Shown here one piece after another: positions 34,401 to 42,723 of a stretch of 64,000 nucleotides of DNA. A program made the position numbers and the translations under genes. The notes below the pieces were generated by a model. That model worked only from the letters and a program-made list of their open reading frames with translations. It had not been told where the DNA came from and made no database searches. This DNA is from Luteolibacter yonseiensis. GTDB taxonomy: Bacteria > Verrucomicrobiota > Verrucomicrobiia > Verrucomicrobiales > Akkermansiaceae. The stretch is taken from the NCBI RefSeq assembly GCF_016595465.1, contig NZ_JAENIK010000011.1, positions 124,001-188,000 on the forward strand, given 5' to 3'. Every line of letters starts with the position of its first letter. Within the stretch, counting starts at the first letter, position 1.

Positions 34401-35813
34401 TCACACCGCTTCCGCGACTTCCTCGGGGAAGCGCTCGCGGTATGCCGATTCCACGCGGGCTGCGAGGGCGGCGGTATGGAGGCGCAGTTCGTGAACCGCG
34501 GTCGCTTCATAGAACCTCGCACGCAACATCGGGCCCACCACATACAGCCATTTCGAAGCTTTTCCTCCGCGTCCCACGGCGTGGTAATCCGCAGCCGTTT
34601 CCACGCCGAGGCGGCATGCGTCCGCCTTGATGAATCCCCGCCGCAGCAGGTTCTGGATCAGGGGATGGCGGACCATGTCGATGTCCCGGGCAGGCCCCGT
34701 CGCGTCGAAAATGTGATCGGCTTCAAGCACCCTTGTCGGCAGATCGCGGTTGCGGGCCGCGAGGCCGAGGCGTTTCTTGTGTTCGCCACGCTCGACATTG
34801 ACGATCGTGCCCCGGTGCAGCACGAGTTTTCCTGAGGCGATGAGTTCCGTGATCGTTTCGTGCGCCCCGGGGGAACACTGGTGACGGTGGATTTCCCAAA
34901 ACGGGCTGAGAAAACGCAGGAAACGCTTGCGGTCTTTTTGCGACAGTTCCTGCCACAGGGAAGGTGTGCTTGACCGGATGGCAGCGAAAATGTCCCGCCA
35001 GTTGCCGCCCTTGGCCTCGTGCTCCCGGATGACCTCGCGGAAAAGCCGTACGCTCTGGCGGAGATTCGAGTCAGGCAGGTGGTCCAGATCCGGCTCATCC
35101 ACCGGCGACGCCTGGGCGTAGGGTTGCGGAAGCAGCGCGTTGCGGGAGACGGCGTGGATCGTCCCGGCTTTCCCACGGCGCGTCAGTTCCAGGACCGTGT
35201 CCACCATCGTCAGGCCGGAACCCACGATCAACACATCCTGCCCGTTCTCCACGAGAGCGAGCGATGCCGGATCCTTCGCGGGGATGGTGTGGGCGGCCCA
35301 GATGGAGGAGGCGAATGCCGATCCTTGATTGCCGGTGGCCAGGATCGCGATCTCCACGGCCAAGGTGCTCTGATCCTTGAAAACCAATCTCGCGGTGCCG
35401 GTTTCGTCGATGCCCGTGACATCCACAACACGCTTTTTCTCGACCTTCAGCAGGGGATTGGCCAAGCGGGCTTCGGCGAGGGTGGTCGTCAGGTATTCCC
35501 CATAGACCCAGCGGGGGAGGAAATCGCCGGCCCGTGTGTCCTCGTTGTAGGCCCGGCGGGCGTAGGCGAGGAAATGTTCGGGCTGGTCTGCGAAGGCGCT
35601 CATCCTGCCGGCGGGGATGTTGAGACACATTCCGGTTTCCGCGGTTTGGTAAGCCAGACCCGGACCTGCTTCGCCACCTTCCTCGAACAGGATGATGGAA
35701 ACACCCGGCAGGCGCCGGGAAAGGTGGATGGCCGTAAGAGTGCCGCTGAAGCCTCCACCGATGATGGCGATGGGCAGGCTGGGGCGGCTTGATTCGAGTC
35801 CGTTGAATTCCAT
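34401..35813 (-). CDS. FAD/NAD(P)-binding flavoprotein
   Basis: This 470-residue protein starts with an FAD-binding 'IAIIGGGFSGTLTAIHLSRR' (glycines 19-24) and has a second dinucleotide site 'VLIVGSGLTMVDTVLEL' near residue 195. It also has 'ILATGN' and 'DHIFDATGPARDIDM', which fit the NAD_binding_9 group. Many members act in sulfur metabolism or as oxidoreductases with unknown substrates. It is divergent from a YezD-like gene across a 263-base AT-rich spacer that carries a near-identical repeat beside each gene, so co-regulation is likely. Confidence 0.82.
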   Translation of the reverse strand: MEFNGLESSRPSLPIAIIGGGFSGTLTAIHLSRRLPGVSIILFEEGGEAGPGLAYQTAETGMCLNIPAGRMSAFADQPEHFLAYARRAYNEDTRAGDFLPRWVYGEYLTTTLAEARLANPLLKVEKKRVVDVTGIDETGTARLVFKDQSTLAVEIAILATGNQGSAFASSIWAAHTIPAKDPASLALVENGQDVLIVGSGLTMVDTVLELTRRGKAGTIHAVSRNALLPQPYAQASPVDEPDLDHLPDSNLRQSVRLFREVIREHEAKGGNWRDIFAAIRSSTPSLWQELSQKDRKRFLRFLSPFWEIHRHQCSPGAHETITELIASGKLVLHRGTIVNVERGEHKKRLGLAARNRDLPTRVLEADHIFDATGPARDIDMVRHPLIQNLLRRGFIKADACRLGVETAADYHAVGRGGKASKWLYVVGPMLRARFYEATAVHELRLHTAALAARVESAYRERFPEEVAEAV

Positions 35814-35870
35814 GGCTGTGTGAGGTGTGGTTGGGGAAAAACGATGGGCGTGCGCCGCATCGGATTTAAT

Positions 35871-35890
35871 TCATACCTATCACTAGAGAT
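35871..35890. repeat. 20-base direct repeat, copy A (flavoprotein side)
   Basis: TCATACCTATCACTAGAGAT matches 16 of 20 bases with the copy at 36009-36028. It lies about 60 bases upstream of the flavoprotein ATG. Confidence 0.6.
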
Positions 35891-36008
35891 TCGTCTGTCC
35901 AGCCGAATTTATTCTGCTGAACCTCGGATTAAAACTCCAACTTCGCCCGGATTTTTTGACCAATCCTTTATTTTTGGGCAATATTCTACTTGGCATATCG
36001 GCCTTATT

Positions 36009-36028
36009 TCATACCAATAACTCCAGAT
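36009..36028. repeat. 20-base direct repeat, copy B (YezD side)
   Basis: TCATACCAATAACTCCAGAT matches 16 of 20 bases with the copy at 35871-35890. It lies about 50 bases upstream of the small YezD-like gene. Both repeats sit in the divergent spacer and may bind one regulator. Confidence 0.6.
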
Positions 36029-36076
36029 AACTGAATGCGCCTTGTTTGATTTGTACGAATTTCCCAGATCCATCCG

Positions 36077-36262
36077 ATGAAAACCACTCTTCCCGAAACC
36101 GCCAGCGAGGCATGGCTCGAAGTTGTGCGCCAGAAAGTGGCGAGCCTGCGATTTGGTTCCGTGCAGATCACGGTCCATGACGGGCGCGTGACCCAGGTGG
36201 AAAGCGTGGAAAAGACGCGTTTCGTCACCCCTCGGGAAGAGGGCGCGAACGGGCAGAAATGA
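36077..36262 (+). CDS. YezD-like small protein (DUF2292)
   Basis: This 61-residue protein contains 'VASLRFGSVQITVHDGRVTQ' and ends 'ESVEKTRF', the DUF2292/YezD pattern ('FGSV.i..hdg.v.qie..eK.R'). YezD sits in sulfur-metabolism operons of Bacillus; here the divergent neighbour is a flavoprotein, so a role in sulfur acquisition is plausible but not shown. The gene has its own spacer promoter region with repeat copy B. rnr is convergent, 13 bases downstream. Confidence 0.82.
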   Translation: MKTTLPETASEAWLEVVRQKVASLRFGSVQITVHDGRVTQVESVEKTRFVTPREEGANGQK

Positions 36263-36275
36263 ACGGGAGCGGATT

Positions 36276-38663
36276 TTACTTCCGCCTCGGCCGTTTGGTC
36301 TTCTTCGACTTGTCGGTTTTCCCTGGCTTGCCCGGGTTCGCGTAGCGGCCTTCCGCGCGCTTCACCGCGGGTCCGGCCTTGCCTGCCGGCTTGGTATGCG
36401 GCTTGCCTTGTTTCTTCGCGATTTTTTTCGCCGGCGTCTTGATGGAGACGTGGGTGCCCTCGCTGGTGGGTCTGCCTGCCACGGCGAAGTCCACGAAGCG
36501 TTTGTCGAAATCGATGTTCGTGACACGCAGCGGGATGCGCATGCCGAGTTGCACGACTTTCCCGTCGGTCGAGACCCAGGCCTTGCGATGCGCCTCAAAA
36601 AACCAGCGACCTGGCGGCAGATCTTCACGCTTCACCACCCCGCGCACTCCCATGTCCGGAATTTCGACCATCAGACCCATCGGGCGGACGTCGGTGATGA
36701 GTCCGTCGAAGAGCGGCGGATCGTCCGACTTGGAGACGCGGTCCAGGTATTCCATCAGCTTGATCTGTTTCGTCTCGCTTTCCGCATCGGAGGACTTGCG
36801 CTCGGTGTCGGAAATGTGGCGGGAGATCTCCTGTAATTCGGCGAATGACGGCGTCCTGTCGTGCGGTTTCGGCGCGTTTTCCAAAAGGGGTTGCAGCGCG
36901 CGGTGGACGATGAGGTCCGCGTAGCGGCGGATGGGGCTGGTGAAGTGGCAGTAGTCCTGCTTCGCCAGACCGTAGTGGCCGACGGGTTCCGCGGAATAGG
37001 CGGCCCGCTTGAGACTTTTCAGCAAGCCCAGCTTGATGACGTGTTCCTCGGGACTGCCCTTGGATTCATCCAGGAGTTTCTGGATGTGGTCACGGTTCGT
37101 GAGATCGCCCGGGCGGTAGCCGTGCTGTTTCGCAGTCTCGGTAAAGTCCTTGAGCCGCGACGGATCGGGGTCGTCGTGGATGCGGTAGATCGCGGGTTTC
37201 ATGCGGACCTTGAGAATTTTCGCCACCGCCTCATTGGCGGCCAGCATGCATTCCTCCACGAGTTGGTGGCTTTCCGTATGCACGACCGGTTCGGCCGTGC
37301 TGGCGCGGCCCTGGTCGTCAAGACGGACCTTGATTTCGGGCATCTCCAGGTCCAGCGCTCCGTTTTCGAAACGGCGCTTGCGCATGGCGGAGGCGAGATT
37401 CCAGCCTTCCTTGACCAGTCCGGCGAGCTGCGGGTCCGAGCCCTCCGGCGCCGGCTTGCCGTCGAGGATCGCCTGTGCCTGTTCGTAGGAAAGCTTCGCC
37501 CGGCTGTGGATGACGGCATCGATGAATTTCGCCCGCGTGATTTCCCCGCCGTGGGAGATTTCCAGAAGAGCGCATTTCGTCAGGCGGTCCACGTCCGGCT
37601 TGAGCGAGCAGATTCCGTTGGAGAGTTCGGTCGGCAGCATGGGCAGGACACGGTCCACCAGATAGGTCGAGTTGCCGCGTTCGATGGCTTCCTGGTCCAT
37701 CGGGCTGCCGGGCTTGATGTAATGGGAAACGTCCGCGATGTGGACGGCCAGGGTCCAGCCCTTGGCGTGTTTTTTCAACCAGATCGCATCGTCATGGTCC
37801 TTCGCATCCGCAGGGTCGATGGTGATGACCAGCTTGTCCCTCCAGTCCTTGCGGCGGGCGATCTCTTCCGGTTCCGGTGCTTCCGGTACGGCGCGGGCCT
37901 CCGCGAGCACCGCATCCGGAAACGACGTACGCAGGCCATGCCGGTGGATCACGGAAATGATGTCCACACCCGGGTCGCCCGGCCAGCCCAGCACTTCGAC
38001 GATGCGTCCGCGCGGGTCGTTGTTCCGGTCGATCCATTCCTCCAGCACCACGACGACCAACTGCCCCGGCATGGCGGTGGTGTCGCCGATGACATCCACA
38101 CGGCCTTCGATGGCCTTGTCGTCACAGTCGATCCAGCCGAAGCCGCCTTTTTTCCGATAGGTGCCGACGAGTTTGCCGGAACGGCGCTCGATGATCTCCA
38201 CCACCCTGCCTTTCATCTCATCCGCCTCGTCGGACGAGAATTCGCTGCGCGTGCGGAACGGACGCGGCACGGCCTTGATGATCGAGACGCCCACGCGGTC
38301 TCCGTCCAGCGAGGTGGCGGTGTGGCGGCGGTCGATGAAAATGCGGGAATGCAGCGTGAAATCGATGCCGCTGGCGAGATTCTGTTCGTCCGTGAGATCC
38401 GGGAAGAAGTAGGCGTGGCCTTTCGGGTGGAATTTCAGCGTGCCGGTGAGCTGGTCCTTCGGCGCGGAGGGAAGCAGGTAGGTGTTTTTCTTTCCCTCCT
38501 TGAGCTGGCCCTCCTTCACAAGGGTATCGAGTGTGCTGCGGAGCTCGGCGATGCGGGTGCCGGGCAGCTTCAGGCCGCGGGAGAGCTGCGATTTGGAAAG
38601 GGGATTGCCATTTGCGGAACGGAAGGCGTCGAGGATGGAATCTCGCAGATTTTTGCCGGGCAT
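36276..38663 (-). CDS. rnr: ribonuclease R
   Basis: This 795-residue 3'-5' exoribonuclease degrades structured RNA and takes part in rRNA turnover. The order is an N-terminal winged-helix region, cold-shock domains with 'GHAYFFPD' and 'GFGWIDCDD', the RNB catalytic domain with 'ITIDPADAKDHDDAIWLKK' (metal-binding Asp cluster) and 'HFTSPIRRYADLIVHRAL', an S1 domain with 'PMGLMVEIPDMGVRGVVK', and a Lys-rich tail. The ATG 38663 fits the conserved start. Confidence 0.94.
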   Translation of the reverse strand: MPGKNLRDSILDAFRSANGNPLSKSQLSRGLKLPGTRIAELRSTLDTLVKEGQLKEGKKNTYLLPSAPKDQLTGTLKFHPKGHAYFFPDLTDEQNLASGIDFTLHSRIFIDRRHTATSLDGDRVGVSIIKAVPRPFRTRSEFSSDEADEMKGRVVEIIERRSGKLVGTYRKKGGFGWIDCDDKAIEGRVDVIGDTTAMPGQLVVVVLEEWIDRNNDPRGRIVEVLGWPGDPGVDIISVIHRHGLRTSFPDAVLAEARAVPEAPEPEEIARRKDWRDKLVITIDPADAKDHDDAIWLKKHAKGWTLAVHIADVSHYIKPGSPMDQEAIERGNSTYLVDRVLPMLPTELSNGICSLKPDVDRLTKCALLEISHGGEITRAKFIDAVIHSRAKLSYEQAQAILDGKPAPEGSDPQLAGLVKEGWNLASAMRKRRFENGALDLEMPEIKVRLDDQGRASTAEPVVHTESHQLVEECMLAANEAVAKILKVRMKPAIYRIHDDPDPSRLKDFTETAKQHGYRPGDLTNRDHIQKLLDESKGSPEEHVIKLGLLKSLKRAAYSAEPVGHYGLAKQDYCHFTSPIRRYADLIVHRALQPLLENAPKPHDRTPSFAELQEISRHISDTERKSSDAESETKQIKLMEYLDRVSKSDDPPLFDGLITDVRPMGLMVEIPDMGVRGVVKREDLPPGRWFFEAHRKAWVSTDGKVVQLGMRIPLRVTNIDFDKRFVDFAVAGRPTSEGTHVSIKTPAKKIAKKQGKPHTKPAGKAGPAVKRAEGRYANPGKPGKTDKSKKTKRPRRK

Positions 38664-38844
38664 GCTGCGAGTCTGTCGCTTCCGCGCGCGCGCCGCAACG
38701 GCAAAGGCGGAAGAAAAAAGATTGCGGTCAAACAAATGTGCAATACCGTGTTTACCATGTGAATGCGGAACGCGATTGAGTCATTGTCATCCGCAAAAAA
38801 CTCGTATTTGCTCCGCATTCGTGAAATCTACCACAAATCCCGCA

Positions 38845-39438
38845 ATGAAAACCCGCCTCTCCCGCCGCCAGAACGGCTTCACGCTCGTCGAGCTTCTCGT
38901 CGTCATCAGCATCATCGCCGTCCTCGCAGCGGTCGGATTCGCCGCGGGGAACATGGCCATCCAAAAAGCGCGCAAACTCACCGCCCTGGCCGCCGCCACG
39001 AGCATCGAGTCCGCGGTGAACAACTTCTACGCCGACTACGGCAGTCTTCCTAAAAACCTCAATTCCGACACAGAGGTGGATACGAGCATCGACACCGAAT
39101 TCCTCAATGTCCTTCTGGGTTGGGAGCCCACCTCCGGGACCGTGCTCAACTCGAAGGGCATCCGCTTCCTTACGGTGAAAGAAGGCAAGGGGAAAAAAGG
39201 CGGGCTGATGACCACCGGCGGTGGCACACAAAGCGCGCAAGGCCTCTACGATCCATGGGGCGGCGGTTACAAGGTCATGCTTGACGGCGATTACAATGAA
39301 ATCATCACGCCACAGCCCAAGGGCGGAGCAAAGGCAACCACCCTCAACGGCAAACGCGTCGCCGTCTGGAGTGACGGTGCGGATGGTGTGGATGGAGCCG
39401 GCACGTCTTCCGACGACGTGAAGACCTGGGGCAACTGA
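38845..39438 (+). CDS. type II secretion/pilin-like pseudopilin
   Basis: This 197-residue protein has a type III signal sequence: 'RRQNG|FTLVELLVVISIIAV', with G11 before the cleavage and E16 at +5, cleaved by prepilin peptidase. The C-terminal 'DPWGGGYKVMLDGDY' is the GspG-type calcium-binding region, so it is probably a major-pseudopilin-like protein. Verrucomicrobiota have many such paralogs scattered singly, as here; no other secretion genes are near. A terminator follows 28 bases after the stop. Confidence 0.9.
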   Translation: MKTRLSRRQNGFTLVELLVVISIIAVLAAVGFAAGNMAIQKARKLTALAAATSIESAVNNFYADYGSLPKNLNSDTEVDTSIDTEFLNVLLGWEPTSGTVLNSKGIRFLTVKEGKGKKGGLMTTGGGTQSAQGLYDPWGGGYKVMLDGDYNEIITPQPKGGAKATTLNGKRVAVWSDGADGVDGAGTSSDDVKTWGN

Positions 39439-39465
39439 ACAATCTCCTGCTAAAAACCCAAAACC

Positions 39466-39500
39466 AAACCCCGCCCGGCGTCTGCCGTGGCGGGGTTTCT
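39466..39500 (+). terminator. intrinsic terminator after the pseudopilin gene
   Basis: A 10-bp stem AAACCCCGCC / GGCGGGGTTT encloses a 13-base loop, and the 3' side ends in TTTCT. It lies between convergent genes and could serve both. Confidence 0.75.
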
Positions 39501-39556
39501 CGTATCTGGTGGAAAGCCTGGCGGAACGGTGGTTTCCCGATCGGATCAGGCGGGGT

Positions 39557-41029
39557 TTATTTGGGAATCTCGTTGAGCGTGTACCAAGCATCGGGGTGCC
39601 ATAGCGCGTCGCCGTCCAGGGATCTGACGCCTTTGGAACTAAGATGGTGGACGTGGCCGCGCACGAGTCCGTCGATTTTCAACCGCACGGATTTCTTGTC
39701 AGGTGAGACGGTCGCGGCGGTGATCTGCGGGTTGGCCTGATCCACTTCCGGGCTGCCGTACTCGGCTTGGTAAATGTAGGTGAAGGCATCCATCGCGTAG
39801 CTTTTGGGATCGGCTGCGGTGGCGGGATCGACGGGACCGGTGAAATTCAGGGTGAAGCCATCGCGGTTGGCGGTCATGGTCTGGATTTCAAACGGGGTTT
39901 TGCCGGTCCATCTGACGCGTTCGAAGGTGAAGGGCTTGCTGCCGCGCGAGGCCCAGCCGCGGTTGGAACCGCCGACGAACAAGGTGCCGGTTTCCTGATC
40001 AAGGCGGACGGGGATGAGGCCGGCTTCGAAGTTTTCGAGGAAATGGAAAACCGCTCCTTGGTAGAGCCCGTTGACTTTCTCCAGGCAGACCCTCTGGACC
40101 TGTGAGTGCGTTTGCTCGCCGACGAGAAGCTGCTTTTCCCATGGGCCGAATTTTCCCCCGGTCTGGTCACAGGCGATGCCGGTGGGGGACTGGCCCACCT
40201 TGCCATGGGGAAAGATGACCGCCGGCGGGATGAATTCCGGATGCTTGGTGCGCTCCTTGAGGATGCGGGATTTGTCGTCCACCTCGGGTGGCGCGGGGAG
40301 ATTGGCGAGCTTTGCGAATTTGTTTCCAGAAGGATTGCCTTGGAACGAGCCGGGTTTGAGCCATTTCAGCGAGGACGAACCGTTCCAGACGCCTTGGTTG
40401 TCGGTGTAGAAAGTGTCGCCGTCGGCATTGAATCCGATGCCGCCGGGTGAGCGGATTCCGGAGCAGGTGGGGATCATTTTCCCATCCGGAGTGACACGCA
40501 GGCACCAACCGCGCCAATCCGAATCCGCGGTGAAGGAGCCGGTGAGGCATAGCACGAGCCAGATGTCGCCATTCTTGTCCGGCGTGCTGCCGAAGGTGTA
40601 TTCGTGGTAGTCGCCCTTGATGCCCCAGTCGGAGCAGATGGTCTCGAAGGTGTCGGCGAGACCGTCGTTGTCGGAGTCCTTGATCCTGGTGACTTCGGGA
40701 CGCTGGGTGAGCCAGAGGGCGCCGTCTTTCCAAAACATGCCGAGGGGTTCGTGGAGGTTCTGGGCGAATTTTTTCCAGGTGACCTTGCTGAGATCGTCCC
40801 CGTAGGCACCGCTGCAGATCCAAAGGTCGCCCCGGCGGGTGGTGACGGCGACCTGCTTGTCCGGCATGAGCGCGATGGAGCCGATCTCCATGACTTCGCC
40901 GGGAGGGAGAGGGATTTCCTCGCGGGTGTAGTAGTCGCTTTGGGGAGCGGCTTGGAGAGACGTGAAAAGGAACATCGAACATCCAACGTGGAACATCGAA
41001 CGCTGGAAGGAAGAGAAGTTCTGGAACAT
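39557..41029 (-). CDS. secreted beta-propeller protein (sugar-dehydrogenase-like)
   Basis: This 490-residue exported protein is built of propeller-like strands: 'IGSIALMPDKQVAVTTRRGD', 'LWLTQRPEVTRIKDSDNDGL' with a calcium-site-like DSDNDG, 'DTFYTDNQGVWNGSS' and 'LFVGGSNRGWASRG'. This kind of propeller is common in Verrucomicrobiota and Planctomycetota beside cytochrome c proteins. It is downstream of such a cytochrome gene on the same strand. Its signal peptide is encoded by a 21-base-period repeat, which is unusual (see 40967-41013). Enzyme activity is not proven. Confidence 0.8.
   Translation of the reverse strand: MFQNFSSFQRSMFHVGCSMFLFTSLQAAPQSDYYTREEIPLPPGEVMEIGSIALMPDKQVAVTTRRGDLWICSGAYGDDLSKVTWKKFAQNLHEPLGMFWKDGALWLTQRPEVTRIKDSDNDGLADTFETICSDWGIKGDYHEYTFGSTPDKNGDIWLVLCLTGSFTADSDWRGWCLRVTPDGKMIPTCSGIRSPGGIGFNADGDTFYTDNQGVWNGSSSLKWLKPGSFQGNPSGNKFAKLANLPAPPEVDDKSRILKERTKHPEFIPPAVIFPHGKVGQSPTGIACDQTGGKFGPWEKQLLVGEQTHSQVQRVCLEKVNGLYQGAVFHFLENFEAGLIPVRLDQETGTLFVGGSNRGWASRGSKPFTFERVRWTGKTPFEIQTMTANRDGFTLNFTGPVDPATAADPKSYAMDAFTYIYQAEYGSPEVDQANPQITAATVSPDKKSVRLKIDGLVRGHVHHLSSKGVRSLDGDALWHPDAWYTLNEIPK
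40967..41013. repeat. 21-base-period repeat inside the signal-peptide region
   Basis: GAACATCGAAC occurs at 40970 and again at 40991, each within a 21-base unit, giving 7-codon periodicity on the minus strand (the peptide '..SMFHVGCSMF..'). To my knowledge the same kind of GAACATCGAAC repeat is frequent in Verrucomicrobiota spacers. Here it supplies the hydrophobic core of the propeller protein's signal peptide. Confidence 0.6.
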
Positions 41030-41057
41030 TTGCTGGGAAGAGTGATTGGGTTTTTGG

Positions 41058-41079
41058 AGCGCGGAATTTACTCCGCGCT
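41058..41079. repeat. 8-bp inverted repeat (AGCGCGGA / TCCGCGCT)
   Basis: AGCGCGGA-N6-TCCGCGCT lies in the 135-base spacer between the propeller and cytochrome genes, so it would form a hairpin in their transcript. It resembles short dispersed palindromes, but no second copy is in the window. Confidence 0.5.
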
Positions 41080-41164
41080 AGGGCGGATTCGTGCTGGCGG
41101 GTCTGGTAACGACGAATGGATTGGTGGGAAAAATGGAGATCGGGGCGGTGAATTCCGGTGTCCG

Positions 41165-42571
41165 TTATTTCCAGCGGTAGGTCAGGGTGACCGGTTGGCC
41201 GGAGTTGAGCTGGAGGGAGGTTTTTCCATTGGCCCCGTCGATGGTCAGTTCGGGTGGCTGGGGAATCTGGATTTCCAGGGATGGCCCGGTGATGCTGAGT
41301 TTGCGGACGAGCGCGCCTGATTCCGCAGCCCATGAATCGCGGAGGATCTGTTGGCCGATCTGGACGATGAACGTGGGATTTCCGGCGGGATCGAGCTTAT
41401 AGCCTTTGAATCGGGCGCTTGTCGGAAGGGTGCGGGACTTGTTGAGAGCGACGACATTTTCTCCGGCAGGCGGGTTGTTGTCGGTGCCGCGTTCGACCCA
41501 TTTCGGTCCTCCGTCGATGAACTTCCCGGTCCAGAGCAGCTCGGGGGCGAGATCATCGGCCGAGTAGGCGAGATTCAGTCCCCCGGGGAAACCCACGCCG
41601 ATGGCTCGGGGAGTGGTGCCGGTGATGAAATTCCGGTAAATGACGGGGCGGTTGCCGACGGCTTCGATGGGGATGGGCTCGCGCACTTTCGGCTGTTGGG
41701 CCTTCTCGTCGGTGAGCCAGTTCCATGGCGCGTCGCCGGGGAGTTTCCAGCCGAGGGCGATTCCCTGCTTGTCGGAAAGTTCGAGGAATTCAAGGCGGAA
41801 CTTGTGGGAGCCTTTGGTGAGTTTGATTTTTCCCTTGCGGACGCGGGAGCCGTTCATCGGGCCGGCGCCCTTGATCTCGGTGACGGTTTTCCCATTGAGG
41901 ATCACGGCGGCGGCATCGTCCGCATCCAGGAGGAATTCGTATTCGGCATCGGCGGGTGCTTGGAAATCGGCGGTCCAGACGATGGCGAAATCGTCCTCGA
42001 AGGGGGAATCCTTGAGGGAAATGATGCCGTCATGCTCTTCCTCGACGTTCGCGGCCTTGAGAGTGGAGAAATCCGGCAGGCTGCTCCATTTTCCGGAGTA
42101 GGCTTGGGACAGGAGATTGGTGAGGACGGTTTTTTCGAGCGGCAGCGGGTGGAGCTTGAGGATTTCCTCGGAGGTCCATGGCGCGTTGCGGTCGGAGACG
42201 GAGGCGCGGATGGTTTTGACGAAATCCGGGGTCACCGCGGCGGCCTGGTTGCCCCATGAGCTGCGGACGTAGGTGAGGATGGCGGCGATCTGGTCGTCGG
42301 GAAGGACCGCGCCTTGGGGAGGCATTTCCAGATTGTAGGTTTTTCCAAGGACGTCCACGGGGCCGGTCAGGCCTTTCAGCACGACTTTCACCGCGCGGTC
42401 CGGATCGCCCGCGAGCCACGGGCTTTCGGCAAGGGGTGGGAACGTCCCGCCGGTGGCGCCTTTTCCGTCGGCTCCGTGGCAGGCGGAGCAATAGAGCGTG
42501 AAAAGTTGCTGGCCGTCCTGGGCGAGGAGCGGACCGGCGGCGCAGAAAAAGAGCAGTAGCCGGGAAATCAT
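41165..42571 (-). CDS. c-type cytochrome with PA14-like domain
   Basis: This 468-residue exported protein has a signal peptide (about 1-17), a heme-binding 'CSACH' (C28, C31, H32) with the distal Met region 'LEMPPQG', and a PA14-like beta domain (about 150-270, with 'EYEFLLDADDAAAVILNGK'). The C-terminal part is beta-rich. It probably passes electrons from an exported oxidase or dehydrogenase, perhaps the propeller protein encoded 135 bases downstream on the same strand. The two probably form one transcript. Confidence 0.87.
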   Translation of the reverse strand: MISRLLLFFCAAGPLLAQDGQQLFTLYCSACHGADGKGATGGTFPPLAESPWLAGDPDRAVKVVLKGLTGPVDVLGKTYNLEMPPQGAVLPDDQIAAILTYVRSSWGNQAAAVTPDFVKTIRASVSDRNAPWTSEEILKLHPLPLEKTVLTNLLSQAYSGKWSSLPDFSTLKAANVEEEHDGIISLKDSPFEDDFAIVWTADFQAPADAEYEFLLDADDAAAVILNGKTVTEIKGAGPMNGSRVRKGKIKLTKGSHKFRLEFLELSDKQGIALGWKLPGDAPWNWLTDEKAQQPKVREPIPIEAVGNRPVIYRNFITGTTPRAIGVGFPGGLNLAYSADDLAPELLWTGKFIDGGPKWVERGTDNNPPAGENVVALNKSRTLPTSARFKGYKLDPAGNPTFIVQIGQQILRDSWAAESGALVRKLSITGPSLEIQIPQPPELTIDGANGKTSLQLNSGQPVTLTYRWK

Positions 42572-42723
42572 GGCAAGTGGTGTGTGGGTTTATCCGGCGG
42601 CGTCATCCGCGTGGAGTTCACACACTACGAAGCGATCTTCCGGGTTTGATCCCGAGATTTGCGGCGATGATTTGATGAAATGCGGCGAATGGCAAAGCGC
42701 GAGCTTCCCGGATCCTTTTGGCC

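Noticed and set aside
36861..38762. A 633-codon plus-strand frame
   Set aside because: It is antisense to rnr, whose motifs are clear; the frame's composition looks like shadow coding.
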